Positions 8,988 through 18,072 of a stretch of DNA of 64,000 nt are shown here, piece by piece (position 1 is the stretch's first letter; each line of letters begins with the position of its first letter). Below the pieces are notes generated by a model. That model searched no databases and was not told the origin of the DNA. It saw only the letters and a program-made list of their open reading frames with translations. Source of the DNA: SZUA-547 sp963669315 (GTDB lineage: Bacteria; Pseudomonadota; Alphaproteobacteria; Rhodobacterales; Rhodobacteraceae); contig OY770021.1 in the NCBI GenBank assembly GCA_963669315.1, positions 1,488,001-1,552,000 of the forward strand, in the 5' to 3' direction. The position numbers and the translations under genes were made by a program.

Positions 8988-9404
8988 ATGCGACAAGCGA
9001 CCAGACTGTTCAAGTACCAGACGCCCGGCCCCGGTTTCACTATGATCACGCGCGATCTGAATGACTGGATCGAGAGCCTCGGCGCGCTTGAGGGGTTGCT
9101 CAGCCTGTTGTGCCGGCATACGTCAGCTTCCCTGACGATTCAGGAGAACGCCGACCCGGACGTACGCGTCGATCTCGGCAGGGCTTTCGACCGTCTTGCG
9201 CCCCGAAACGATACCTATGTCCATCATCTGGAGGGGCCTGACGACATGCCCGCGCATATCCGCACGGTGCTTTCGGGCGCGACGCTGAGCATTCCAGTGA
9301 TAGTCGGTCGCATGGCTCTCGGCACGTGGCAGGGCGTCTATTTGTGGGAGCATCGCGACGATCCCCACCGGCGCGAGATCGCGGCGCATCTCAGCTATGG
9401 GTGA
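8988..9404 (+). CDS. YjbQ/UPF0047 family protein
   Basis: 138-aa single-domain protein of the UPF0047 (YjbQ) family, members of which show weak thiamine-phosphate synthase activity; the physiological role is unsettled. The diagnostic block CRHTSASLTIQENADPDVR (43-61) and the closing LGTWQGVYLWEHRDDPHRR are both clear. Its last 8 bases overlap the start of the FkbM gene, indicating co-translation. Confidence 0.92.
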   Translation: MRQATRLFKYQTPGPGFTMITRDLNDWIESLGALEGLLSLLCRHTSASLTIQENADPDVRVDLGRAFDRLAPRNDTYVHHLEGPDDMPAHIRTVLSGATLSIPVIVGRMALGTWQGVYLWEHRDDPHRREIAAHLSYG

Positions 9405-10260
9405 CGCCGCCGCCGCCATGACGGAGGAGAAGCTCCCGGATGTCGATCCGGGGGTTCGTGAGCCGTTCGCCTTCTCGATTCTGGGCCGGGAGATCACCGT
9501 CGATCCGGGGCGCGAAGGCCAGTTCTGGTCCCGCATGGCGGCGATGAATTTCGAGCCATCGACGGTGCAGACGCTGGCGATCAATGTGCGCCCCGAAACC
9601 ACTTTCATCGATGTGGGCGGGTGGTTCGGGCCGATGACGCTGTTCGCTGGCTACAAGGCCAAACGGATCATCACGCTTGAGGCCGATCCGGTGGCGCTGA
9701 AATGGCTCCGCCGAAACCTTTCTCTGAACCCCGAGATCGAGGCCAGGACAACGCTGATCGACAAGGCGCTTGCGCCCGAGAAAGGCGTGGCGAGGTTCGG
9801 CACCAATCGCGGCAAGGGCGGGAACTCGATGTCGTCTCTCGCCCATGACACGATGGCCACGACGTGGGAGGTGGAGACCGTCACCCCCGCCGAGATCGCC
9901 GCGCTTGCGGGCGACGGGCCGATCTTCGTGAAGATGGATATCGAGGCCGGGGAGTATGCGCTGGGCGAAACGCTGGCCGACCTGCTCGACCGGCCCGACG
10001 CCGGACTGCTGCTGTCGCTGCACCCGAAGGTGGCGCTGGGCGAGACCACCGGGCTGGCGCGCGCCCTGCGCTGGCTGAAGATCGGCTGGGACACCCGACG
10101 TCTGTTCCGGGCGCTCCGTCGCTATGACTTCTTTCACATGAAGGGCTGGGGGCCGGGGCGCGCGTTCTGGACCCAACGCGCGGTGCGGCTGGGCCTGCCC
10201 CTGCCGCCGCTCAAAGGCGACTGGGCGTTCTTTCAGGGCGACAAGTTTTTGCGGGACTGA
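9397..10260 (+). CDS. FkbM family methyltransferase
   Basis: SAM-dependent O-methyltransferase of the FkbM type, 287 aa. Motif I is FIDVGGWFGPMTLFA (about 69-83), followed by ITLEADPVALKWLRRNL and the FkbM acidic motif FVKMDIEAGEYAL (about 177-189). Substrate is often a glycan or polyketide hydroxyl, but nothing in the neighbourhood decides it. The start overlaps the end of the yjbQ-like gene; a second in-frame ATG at 9418 (MTEEKLPD) is also plausible. Confidence 0.83.
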   Translation: MGDAAAAMTEEKLPDVDPGVREPFAFSILGREITVDPGREGQFWSRMAAMNFEPSTVQTLAINVRPETTFIDVGGWFGPMTLFAGYKAKRIITLEADPVALKWLRRNLSLNPEIEARTTLIDKALAPEKGVARFGTNRGKGGNSMSSLAHDTMATTWEVETVTPAEIAALAGDGPIFVKMDIEAGEYALGETLADLLDRPDAGLLLSLHPKVALGETTGLARALRWLKIGWDTRRLFRALRRYDFFHMKGWGPGRAFWTQRAVRLGLPLPPLKGDWAFFQGDKFLRD

Positions 10261-10271
10261 TCCGCCCCCGT

Positions 10272-10811
10272 TCAAAGATCGACCCCCGGCCCCTTGTGGA
10301 TCAGTTCGCGCCCGGCGATCCACGGATGAATCTCGACGGCCTGGCGCAGCGCCTCGGTCGCGAGTTCCGGCCGACCCATGAACAATTCAATCTGCGCCTT
10401 GCCCGCCAGCGCGCCGAAATGCTTGGGTTCGCGCTGCAGCGTCTCGGCGATATCGCTCAGCGACGCTTCATAATTGCTCATGCGGTAGTGCAGCGTCGCG
10501 CGTTGGTTCCAGCCCTCCGACCACTCGGGCGCTGCGACGATGATGGCGTCCCAGATTGCAAGGGCCGCCTTGAAATTCCCAATGAGGCGCTGACGGGTCG
10601 CTTCATCGACCAAGCCGGCGATCTCGTCACTGGGCGGGGTGAACCACATGCGCCAGATTTCGGCGGTGACGATGTTCGCTTCAGTCTCGGTTTCGGACGC
10701 GGCGAGCTCGGCGAACAGACGCTCGCGCAGCGCAGCGCGATCCTCGGCGGCGGCCCCGAAGCTGATCGCCAATCCAACGATGAACAGAAGTCCGGCGACC
10801 AGCTTGCGCAT
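10272..10811 (-). CDS. secreted TPR-repeat protein
   Basis: 179 aa from ATG at 10811, which has GGAGG 9 bases upstream. A signal peptide (about 1-22, ending GAAAE) is followed by tetratricopeptide-like helices: RLIGNFKAALAIWDAIIVAAPEW, GWNQRATLHYRMSNYEASLSDI and a third pair ending RPELATEALRQAVEIHPW. The TPR units suggest a periplasmic scaffold. An upstream ATG at 10883 would place 24 extra residues before the signal peptide and is rejected. It converges on the FkbM gene; no partner is evident. Confidence 0.78.
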   Translation of the reverse strand: MRKLVAGLLFIVGLAISFGAAAEDRAALRERLFAELAASETETEANIVTAEIWRMWFTPPSDEIAGLVDEATRQRLIGNFKAALAIWDAIIVAAPEWSEGWNQRATLHYRMSNYEASLSDIAETLQREPKHFGALAGKAQIELFMGRPELATEALRQAVEIHPWIAGRELIHKGPGVDL

Positions 10812-11015
10812 CGGCTCGCCTCCACTAAACTTTCCCTCTCCGCTTTGCGTATTATAGTCCGCATCAGCCAGAGACCCGTTCACTTTCCAATGGCGAGCCG
10901 CCCATGTCCGTTCATCTCTGCGTGATTTCTTCGAACGTCCGACAGCGGAGAGCGGTCGTGTCGCTGAGCCGGGCTCTCACTCGCTTGGTTCCCGCGCTCT
11001 CATTTGAGAGAGGCC

Positions 11016-11369
11016 ATGCTTAACCTGATCAGCATCTTCTTCAGGAAATCCGGCCTGAAAGACGCGGCCAAGCGGACATTGCTTGAAGAATGCGGCGTGC
11101 AGCTGGGTCCCATGGGCCATCAGCTTCTGGATCAAGCCGCGACCCAGGTCTCGCGCAACGCTGGCAACAGCTATGACGCCGCGGCCGCCGTTCTCGTGGG
11201 TATGGCTGGCGACGCCGAGGCCTATGGCCTAGACGCCGACACTGCGCTGAGCCTGGCGCAGCAAGCAGTTCGACTGGCGAAGAATGCGAAGCTTCCGGAC
11301 ACGCCGAAGAAAGCGAAAGACGCGGTGGAGGCGGTGCGGCTTGCGCGGGAAAGTCCAGGTTTCTGGTGA
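11016..11369 (+). CDS. small protein of unknown function, 117 aa
   Basis: Not recognised. 117 aa, largely alpha-helical by composition, with an amphipathic/hydrophobic N-terminus (MLNLISIFFRKSGLKDA) and a Lys-rich tail (KNAKLPDTPKKAKDAVEAV). The start at 11016 has AGAGAGG directly upstream; a TTG at 11004 is also in frame. The ribosome site is partly inside a short perfect hairpin (10997-11010). It is followed by ubiD after 114 bp on the same strand. Confidence 0.6.
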   Translation: MLNLISIFFRKSGLKDAAKRTLLEECGVQLGPMGHQLLDQAATQVSRNAGNSYDAAAAVLVGMAGDAEAYGLDADTALSLAQQAVRLAKNAKLPDTPKKAKDAVEAVRLARESPGFW

Positions 11370-11483
11370 ACCGGCCCATCTGCGTCCTGACGCCCGTCGT
11401 TGGCGCATGGTTTTCTCCGGCGCGTCTAGGGGTATAGTCCCGTCACCGCCCATCGCCGGTCACCTGTCGGAGTCTGAAACGAG

Positions 11484-13004
11484 ATGCTCTATTCGTCCCT
11501 GCGCGACTTCCTTGACCGGCTGGAGGCCGACGGCCAGCTGGTGCGCGTGACCCGTGAGGTCTCCACAGATCGCGAGATCACCGAGATTCACAAGCGGACC
11601 CTGCATGCGGGCGGCCCGGCGATCCTGTTCGAGAATGTGGTGAAGGAGGACGGAGCCAAGGCCGAGATGCCGGTTCTGGTGAACCTCTTCGGCACTGTGG
11701 AGCGGGTCGCGCGCGGAGTGACGCTGGAGGGAAAGGAACGACGCACCGGTCGCGACCTCCGAGAAGTGGGCGAGCTTCTGGCGTTCCTGCGCCAGCCTGA
11801 GCCGCCGGGCGGGCTGCGGGAAGCGATGGGCATGCTGCCGCTGGCAAAAACTGTCTTCGCGATGAAGCCGAAATCTGCGGGCGGCGCGTTTTCCGGCACG
11901 CCGCCGGTGCAGGAAGTGGTGCTGACGGGCGACGAGGTCGATCTCGACCGCCTGCCGATCCAGACCTGCTGGCCGGGGGAGCCGGCGCCGCTTATCACCT
12001 GGCCGCTGGTGGTCACGAAAGGCCCGTCCGAAAAGCGCGAGGATGATTTCAACCTCGGCATATATCGCATGCAGAAGCTGGGCAAGAACAAGCTGATCAT
12101 GCGCTGGTTGAAGCATCGGGGCGGCGCGCAGCATCACCGGCGCTGGGGACAGGAGAAGACCGAGCCTCTACCGGTCGCCGCGGTGATCGGCGCCGATCCG
12201 GGCACGATTCTGGCCGCTGTCACGCCGGTGCCGGATACGTTGAGCGAGTATCATTTTGCGGGGCTATTACGCGGCAAGGCGGTCGAGCTGACCGACTGCA
12301 AGACCGTGCCGCTGAAAGTCCCCGCCACCGCCGAGATCGTGCTGGAAGGACATGTCAGCCTCGACGAATACGCCGATGAAGGGCCCTATGGCGATCACAC
12401 CGGTTATTACAACTCGGTCGAGAAGTTCCCGGTCTACACCGTCACCGCGATCACCATGCGGAAAAAGCCTATCTATCTTTCGACCTATACCGGGCGCCCG
12501 CCCGACGAACCCTCTTTGCTGGGCGAGGCGCTGAACGAAGTGTTCATTCCGCTGCTGCAGCAGCAATTCCCCGAAATCACCGATTTCTGGCTGCCGCCGG
12601 AAGGGTGCAGTTATCGCATCGCGGTGATTTCGATGAAGAAGGCCTATGCGGGCCACGCCAAGCGGGTGATGCTGGGGGCATGGTCGTATCTCCGCCAGTT
12701 CATGTACACCAAATGGGTGATCGTGGTGGATGACGGCATCGACGCCCGCGACTGGAACGACGTCTGGTGGGCGATCACCACCCGCATGGACCCGGCGCGC
12801 GACATCACGGTGCTTGAGAACACCCCAATCGACTATCTCGACTTCGCCTCCCCCGTCTCGGGCTTGGGGTCAAAAATCGGCCTCGATGCGACCGACAAAT
12901 GGCCCGGAGAAACGACGAGGGAATGGGGCGAAGTGCTGGATATGGATGCTGAAACAAAGGCGAAGGTGGATGCGATCTGGGACGAATTGGGGATTGAACT
13001 CTGA
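11484..13004 (+). CDS. ubiD: UbiD family decarboxylase (4-hydroxy-3-polyprenylbenzoate decarboxylase)
   Basis: Prenylated-FMN-dependent decarboxylase of ubiquinone synthesis, 506 aa, in the size range of E. coli UbiD. The N-terminal domain holds SSLRDFLDRLEADGQLVRV; the prenyl-FMN/metal region includes NLGIYRMQ, RWLKHRGGAQHH and an acidic EYADEGPYGDHTGYY segment that contains the catalytic Arg-Glu-Glu region of the family. The C-terminus ends with the DKWPGETTREWG block common to proteobacterial UbiD. The UbiX flavin prenyltransferase that makes its cofactor is not in the window. Confidence 0.92.
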   Translation: MLYSSLRDFLDRLEADGQLVRVTREVSTDREITEIHKRTLHAGGPAILFENVVKEDGAKAEMPVLVNLFGTVERVARGVTLEGKERRTGRDLREVGELLAFLRQPEPPGGLREAMGMLPLAKTVFAMKPKSAGGAFSGTPPVQEVVLTGDEVDLDRLPIQTCWPGEPAPLITWPLVVTKGPSEKREDDFNLGIYRMQKLGKNKLIMRWLKHRGGAQHHRRWGQEKTEPLPVAAVIGADPGTILAAVTPVPDTLSEYHFAGLLRGKAVELTDCKTVPLKVPATAEIVLEGHVSLDEYADEGPYGDHTGYYNSVEKFPVYTVTAITMRKKPIYLSTYTGRPPDEPSLLGEALNEVFIPLLQQQFPEITDFWLPPEGCSYRIAVISMKKAYAGHAKRVMLGAWSYLRQFMYTKWVIVVDDGIDARDWNDVWWAITTRMDPARDITVLENTPIDYLDFASPVSGLGSKIGLDATDKWPGETTREWGEVLDMDAETKAKVDAIWDELGIEL

Positions 13005-13071
13005 TCTTCCCCCCTCGCCCCTGCCCGGTTAGGGTCGGCGCGCGCCTGTTATTTTACTCGCGAGATTTTCC

Positions 13072-14346
13072 ATGCGATTCCTGCCCAAACTCCTGAACAA
13101 GGCGGTCCGCAAGGGGCGGCTGACCCTGAAAGGCCCGGACGGGTTCGAGCAGGTCTTTGGCGATGGTGACGGGCCGTCCGCCACAATCCGCGTCACCGAT
13201 CCGGCGCTGGACTGGAAGATCGCGCTTAATCCGGAACTTGCGCCCGCCGAAGCCTATATGGATGGCGGGTTGGTGATCGAGGATGGCGGCGCGTGGGATC
13301 TCCTCAGCGTGTTCTTCGTCAACAAGCGCAGCTTTGACATGTCGCCGACCCAGATATTCTGGAATTCGCTGGCGCGAAAGCTGCGGCGTGTGGCCCAGCA
13401 CAACCCGATCGCCCAGTCGCGCAAGAACGTCGCGCACCACTACGATCTGGGCAACGATTTCTACCGGATGTGGCTCGACTGGGACATGCAGTATTCCTGC
13501 GGCTACTTCCCAAATGGCGACGAGGCGCTGGCCGAGGCGCAAACGCTGAAAAAGCGCCAGATCTGCGCCAAGCTCGGGTTGCAGCCGGGCCAAAAGGTTC
13601 TGGATATCGGCTGCGGCTGGGGCGGCATGGGCCTATACCTCGCCGCGGTGGCGGATGTGGAGGTGGTCGGCGTCACCCTGTCGACGGAGCAGCTGGCCAT
13701 CGCCAAGGCGCGCGCCGAGGCCGCGGATCTGGCCGACAGATGCCGGTTCGAGCTGAAGGATTACCGGAATGTGACCGAGACCTTCGACCGAGTGGTCTCG
13801 GTCGGCATGCTGGAGCATGTGGGCGTCGGGCATCTGGGCGAGTACTTCCTGAAAGTGCGCGACTTTCTGAAGCCCGACGGCGTCGCGCTGATCCACACTA
13901 TATCGACCAAGGCGCCGCCGGGGATCACCGGGCCATTCCTCAGGAAATACATCTTTCCCGGCGGTTATGCGCCCTCCCTGTCGGAACTGGCGCTCAGCGT
14001 TGAGCGGTCCGGCCTCTGGATCACCGATTGCGAGGTCTGGCGCGTTCACTACGCCGAGACGCTGCGCCATTGGCGGGAACGGTTCGAGGCGCGTCGGGCG
14101 GAGGTTGAAGCGAAGTATGATGACCGCTTCGCCCGTATGTGGGAGTTCTATCTGGCGGCCAGCGAGGGCGCATTCCGATACGGCTCCTCCAACGTCGTTC
14201 AAGTCCAATTGGCGCGAGAGCGCGACGCGATGCCGCTGCATCGGGACTATATCCAAGGCGCGGCCGCGACCCTGGCCGAGCGCGAAGGGACGGAGTTGCC
14301 GCCACTGCGCGCCGCCACGGCGGAGGCCTTCGGCGAGACCGAGTGA
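13072..14346 (+). CDS. cfa: cyclopropane-fatty-acyl-phospholipid synthase family methyltransferase
   Basis: Transfers a methylene group from SAM to unsaturated acyl chains of membrane phospholipids. 424 aa. An N-terminal lipid-binding region (about 1-110) precedes VAHHYDLGNDFYRMWLD, SAM motif I VLDIGCGWGGMG (near 176-187), SVGMLEHVG and KYIFPGGYAPSL. These are the standard Cfa motifs. It follows ubiD by 67 bp. A close relative that forms other modified fatty acids is possible, so the exact product is inferred. Confidence 0.88.
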   Translation: MRFLPKLLNKAVRKGRLTLKGPDGFEQVFGDGDGPSATIRVTDPALDWKIALNPELAPAEAYMDGGLVIEDGGAWDLLSVFFVNKRSFDMSPTQIFWNSLARKLRRVAQHNPIAQSRKNVAHHYDLGNDFYRMWLDWDMQYSCGYFPNGDEALAEAQTLKKRQICAKLGLQPGQKVLDIGCGWGGMGLYLAAVADVEVVGVTLSTEQLAIAKARAEAADLADRCRFELKDYRNVTETFDRVVSVGMLEHVGVGHLGEYFLKVRDFLKPDGVALIHTISTKAPPGITGPFLRKYIFPGGYAPSLSELALSVERSGLWITDCEVWRVHYAETLRHWRERFEARRAEVEAKYDDRFARMWEFYLAASEGAFRYGSSNVVQVQLARERDAMPLHRDYIQGAAATLAEREGTELPPLRAATAEAFGETE

Positions 14347-14414
14347 CCGCTGGACGCGCCGGGCGAATTCTATAGGTTCAGCTCGATCCATCGCCATTCT
14401 TGCAAGAGGCCCCC

Positions 14415-14837
14415 ATGACCACCGATCTCGCCTTTGATCCCGCGATTGCGGCTGTGGCGTTCTACGCCGGGCTGAACGCCCTGATCCTCGGCTGGCTGGC
14501 CGCCCATATCGGCCGCCTGCGGGGTAAACTGAAGATTTATATGGGCGATGGCGGCGATCCACGGATGATCCGGGCTATGCGCGGGCAGGCAAACTTTGTG
14601 GAATATGTTCCCATGGTGCTGATCCTGCTGCTGGCGATGGCGCTGATGGGCGCGCCGCTGATCGCGCTTCACGTGCTTGGCGCGGCGCTGGTGATCGGCC
14701 GCTTTCTGCACGCGCTGCATTTCACGGCCGAAGACGCGCCGGGCTGGCAGAGGGGCGCGGGCGCGACGCTGACCATACTGGCGCTGATGCTGGGCGGGTT
14801 CGGGGCGATCGCCCACGGCTTCTACGCCCTCTTTTAA
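14415..14837 (+). CDS. MAPEG family integral membrane protein
   Basis: 140-aa protein with four predicted membrane helices (about 6-26, 52-72, 74-93 and 112-136 by hydrophobicity). The family motif RGQANFVEYVPMVLILL near 54-70 contains the glutathione-binding Asn/Glu region of MAPEG enzymes. Members include microsomal glutathione transferases, but the bacterial ones are largely uncharacterised. ATG at 14415 chosen over 14400 for its better fit to the family N-terminus. tldE follows after 10 bp, so they are probably co-transcribed. Confidence 0.82.
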   Translation: MTTDLAFDPAIAAVAFYAGLNALILGWLAAHIGRLRGKLKIYMGDGGDPRMIRAMRGQANFVEYVPMVLILLLAMALMGAPLIALHVLGAALVIGRFLHALHFTAEDAPGWQRGAGATLTILALMLGGFGAIAHGFYALF

Positions 14838-14847
14838 GGACACGGCG

Positions 14848-16185
14848 ATGATCGACCCGACGGCGCTTGCCGAACAATTGCTGGATGCGGCGCGCAAGGC
14901 GGGCGCCGAGGCCGCCGACGCCATCGCCATGGAGCGCGAGGATCTGGGGGTCGCTGTACGAGCCGGCGCGCTGGAGGAGGCTGAGCGCTCGGAAAGCGTG
15001 GATTTCGGCCTGCGCGTCCTGATCGGCGCAAGGCAGGCCTGCGTCTCGGCCTCCGACCCCCGCCCGGCCGTTCTGGCGGAGCTTGCCGAACGGGCGGTGG
15101 CGATGGCCAGAGAGGCGCCGGAAGACCCCCATTGCGGCCTGCCGGGAGCGGACCAGATCGCGGCGGATTGGCCGGATCTCGATCTCTCGGACCCCACCGT
15201 CCCGCCGGCCCCTGCGACGCTGGAGGACACGGCGCGCGAGGTGGAAACCGCGGCGAAGGCCGTACCCGGCGTCAGCCAGACCGAATCCTGCTCGGCCAGC
15301 TGGGGCCGCGCGTCGATCTACTTGGCCGCGACCAACGGGTTCTCAGGCGGCTATTCCTCCTCCCGATCCGGCTTTTCCGCCTCTGCCATCGCCGGCGAAG
15401 GGCTGAGGATGGAGAGCGACTGGGACTACGCCTCTCGCCGCCATGCCGCCGATCTGCCCGACCCTGCCTCTGTCGGGCGCAAAGCGGGGATGCGCGCGGC
15501 CGAGCGGCTGGGCGGAAAGAAACCGCCCTCGGGGGCCTATCCGGTGATTTTCGATGCACGCGTCGCGCCCTCGATCGTTGGGCATGTAATCGGCGCCGTG
15601 AACGGGGCCGCGATCGCTCGGGGATCAAGCTGGCTGCTGGAGAAGATGGGGGCACCTATCCTTCCCCAGGGAGTGGAGATCTTCGAGGATCCGTTGATCG
15701 CGCGCGGCCCCGCCTCGCGGCCCTTCGATGGCGAAGGGCTGGCGACCCGCGCCAAGAAAATCGTTGAGGACGGCGTATTGACCACTTGGCTGCTGGATTG
15801 CCGCTCCGCCCGAAAGTTGGGGCTGGCCAGCACCGGCAACGCGTCGCGTGGCCTGTCCTCGCCGCCCGGCGTGGGGTCGACCAATATCCGCCTCACCACC
15901 GGCGCGCTCAACCGCGCGGCGCTGATCAAGGAGACCGGAACCGGGCTTCTGGTCACGTCGATGATGGGACGCGGCGTCAACCCCACCACCGGTGACTACA
16001 GCCGAGGCGCGTCCGGCTTCTGGATCGAAGAAGGAGAGATCGCTTATCCGGTCAACGAGGCGACGATCGCCGGGCCGCTGCCAGAGGCGCTGCTGACCCT
16101 GACCGCCGCGGACGATATCGACCTGTCGAAGGCCAGCGCGGCGCCGTCGATCCGGCTTGAAGGGCTGACCATTGCCGGCGACTGA
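14848..16185 (+). CDS. pmbA: TldE/PmbA family metalloprotease-regulatory subunit
   Basis: 445-aa TldE/PmbA protein, the partner of the TldD zinc protease that unfolds and degrades peptides such as modified antitoxin and microcin precursors. Consistent with TldE rather than TldD, no HExxH motif is seen. Family blocks are YPVIFDARVAPSIVGHV, GDYSRGASGFWIEEGE (near 387-402) and EATIAGPLPE. tldD is not in the window. Its end overlaps the cysQ start by 14 bases. Confidence 0.9.
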   Translation: MIDPTALAEQLLDAARKAGAEAADAIAMEREDLGVAVRAGALEEAERSESVDFGLRVLIGARQACVSASDPRPAVLAELAERAVAMAREAPEDPHCGLPGADQIAADWPDLDLSDPTVPPAPATLEDTAREVETAAKAVPGVSQTESCSASWGRASIYLAATNGFSGGYSSSRSGFSASAIAGEGLRMESDWDYASRRHAADLPDPASVGRKAGMRAAERLGGKKPPSGAYPVIFDARVAPSIVGHVIGAVNGAAIARGSSWLLEKMGAPILPQGVEIFEDPLIARGPASRPFDGEGLATRAKKIVEDGVLTTWLLDCRSARKLGLASTGNASRGLSSPPGVGSTNIRLTTGALNRAALIKETGTGLLVTSMMGRGVNPTTGDYSRGASGFWIEEGEIAYPVNEATIAGPLPEALLTLTAADDIDLSKASAAPSIRLEGLTIAGD

Positions 16186-17017
16186 GCAGAACCTGCGAGA
16201 CCTTGAGCTTTTGACTCAAGCGGCGACGCAGGCGGGCGAGCTGACCCTTGGCTATTTCAGGAACGAACCGGAGCATTGGCGCAAGCATGGCGGAAGCCCG
16301 GTGTCGGAGGCGGACTACGCCTCCAACGCGCTGCTGGAGGAGATCCTGACAAATGCGCGGCCGGATTACGGCTGGCTGTCGGAGGAGAGCGAGGACGATC
16401 TCAGCCGCATCGGGCGCGAGCGTAGCTTTATCGTCGATCCGATCGACGGCACCCGCGCCTTCCTGCGCGGCGATCCCGGCTATGCCGTCGCGCTTGCGGT
16501 GGTGGAGCACGGACGCCCAGTCGCGGCCGTTATCCACCTGCCGGCGCGGGGCGAGACCTATTCCGCCGCCCTCGACGCCGGGCCCGAGTTCCGGCGCGCG
16601 CCCGTTGAGCATCCGGTCGCCAGCGAATTCGACCCGTTCGACCCGGCCAAAACCCTGAAGGGTCGGATCCAGGTTTCATCACGCGCACAGATCGACGGTT
16701 CGTCCACGCTCGTCACCCGTCCGAACCTGAATCCGGAACTGTGGCGCCGGACGCCGCCCCGCGTCGCGCCGTCAAGCCGCCCCTCGCTGGCGTGGCGGCT
16801 TTGCCTTGTGGCCCGAGGACAGGCCGACGCGCTGCTGACGCTGCGTCGGACCTTCGACTGGGACGTCGCAGCAGGCGCGCTGATCGTGTCGGAGGCCGGC
16901 GGTGTCTCGAGGACACGTGAAGGGGAAGAGCCGCTGTTCAATCAAGCCGACGCCAGCGTGGCGGGGTTGATCTCGGGACCGAAGGCGCTGGTGTCGGACG
17001 TCTTGTCGCGTCTGTGA
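16172..17017 (+). CDS. cysQ: inositol monophosphatase-fold phosphatase, CysQ-like
   Basis: 281-aa Mg2+-dependent phosphatase, probably 3'(2'),5'-bisphosphate nucleotidase. Signature residues: SPVSEADYASN (42-52), WLSEES (68-73), the metal loop DPIDGTRAFL (89-98) and the C-terminal WDVAAGALIVSEAGG. The start is TTG at 16172, inside the last codons of tldE; the next in-frame candidates would remove conserved N-terminal helix. Its place before a DUF374 acyltransferase, waaA and lpxK is the usual alphaproteobacterial layout. Confidence 0.82.
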   Translation: MPATEQNLRDLELLTQAATQAGELTLGYFRNEPEHWRKHGGSPVSEADYASNALLEEILTNARPDYGWLSEESEDDLSRIGRERSFIVDPIDGTRAFLRGDPGYAVALAVVEHGRPVAAVIHLPARGETYSAALDAGPEFRRAPVEHPVASEFDPFDPAKTLKGRIQVSSRAQIDGSSTLVTRPNLNPELWRRTPPRVAPSSRPSLAWRLCLVARGQADALLTLRRTFDWDVAAGALIVSEAGGVSRTREGEEPLFNQADASVAGLISGPKALVSDVLSRL

Positions 17018-17280
17018 TCACCGCCTGGCTGGCCGAACCCTCCCAAAACCCATCATCCGCCTGAAACAACAGCGAATCTCGAATGGCGCAGGATTCGAGA
17101 CGTCATCGCGATAGACGGCGGCGGACTTTATCCGAACCGCGCCTCGGCCTATAACGCGGTGAAGGCCAAAGCGCAGAGCACGGCCGAGACTGCCCATATG
17201 CGTGGCTCCCTTGCGCATATTCACTGTCTGGAAGATGTGGAACCAGCGCCCTGGAATGTGGCGGCGACAATTGAGAGGCG
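17018..17280 (+). pseudogene. decayed DUF4170-type gene remnant
   Basis: Between cysQ and the acyltransferase a reading frame without ATG, GTG or TTG start before 17159 encodes VIAIDGGGLYPNRASAYNAV then KAKAQSTAETAHMRGSLAHIH (about 17102-17220). This resembles the conserved block of the DUF4170 family (…IYPxYxxAYxAWKAKAQxTVDNAHMRxFIVHLH…), and a DUF4170 gene is often found exactly here between cysQ and the DUF374 gene. The N-terminal half and start codon are missing and core residues differ, so I read it as a degraded copy. Family recollection is from memory; a divergent real gene with an unusual start is the alternative. Confidence 0.4.
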
Positions 17281-17301
17281 GGGCGATCCGCCCACTGGCA
17301 T

Positions 17302-18072
17302 ATGGCGAAAACGAACGGAACCGGTCGGCGCAAAAGACACGACTCGCTGGCCCGGCGCATCCGTTCGGCCCCCTTGACGCGTGAACTTGCCGCGCGGTTG
17401 GGCTCTTTCTATCTCAGAATTGTCTGGATCACGACGCGCTGGCGCTTCGAGGGGCGGGAGCACCTGGACGCGTTGCTCGACCAGCCATCCGGGTTCATTG
17501 TCTGTGTCTGGCATGGCCGCCTTTTCATTTCACCCTGCCTCAAGCCGCCATCCCGACAGATCTTTGCAATGATCTCCGATAATCGAGACGGAGAGATCAT
17601 CACGCGGCTGGTCGGGTTTCATGATGTGCAGGCGGTGCGCGGATCGACCGCCGATCCCCGCAAACGGGACAAGGCGAAAGGAGGCGGCGAAGCGTTTCGC
17701 GAAAGCCTGCCGCTTTTGCGCGCGGGCCATATGGTGGCCATCACGCCGGACGGACCGCGCGGCCCTCGCATGCGCGCGCAGAACGGCGTCAGCGCGATCT
17801 CGGCGACAGCGAACGTCCCCGTGCTGCCGTATGGAATCTCGACGTCCCGGGGCAAGTTGCTGAGGAACTGGGACCGGTTTCTGATCCCCTATCCGTTCGG
17901 CAGGGGCGCAATAGTTTGCTCGCCCGCCATCTTTCCGCCGGCCTCCGGTGATGCGGAAGCCGCCGAGGCGCATCGGCTGGCGATCGAAAATGCGACGACC
18001 GACGCCACCCGTCGCGCCGATGAAATTTGCGGGCGAGAGACGCCGGAACCGGCGGATGAAATTCGGACATGA
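17302..18072 (+). CDS. DUF374 lysophospholipid acyltransferase-fold protein
   Basis: 256-aa LPLAT-like protein of the DUF374 class found in Kdo/lipid A clusters; probably acylates or handles a lipid A or phospholipid intermediate at the inner membrane. Seen: VCVWHGRLF with the HxR/L acyltransferase position (near 69-77), the MISDNRDGEI block, and TPDGPRGPRMRAQNG (near 148-162). The stop overlaps the waaA start by 4 bases (ATGA), so the two are translationally coupled. Confidence 0.85.
   Translation: MAKTNGTGRRKRHDSLARRIRSAPLTRELAARLGSFYLRIVWITTRWRFEGREHLDALLDQPSGFIVCVWHGRLFISPCLKPPSRQIFAMISDNRDGEIITRLVGFHDVQAVRGSTADPRKRDKAKGGGEAFRESLPLLRAGHMVAITPDGPRGPRMRAQNGVSAISATANVPVLPYGISTSRGKLLRNWDRFLIPYPFGRGAIVCSPAIFPPASGDAEAAEAHRLAIENATTDATRRADEICGRETPEPADEIRT

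Noticed and set aside
17159..17377. 72-codon frame starting with GTG as a complete gene
   Set aside because: No ribosome site and it starts in the middle of the DUF4170-like homology, so I treat it as part of a remnant.
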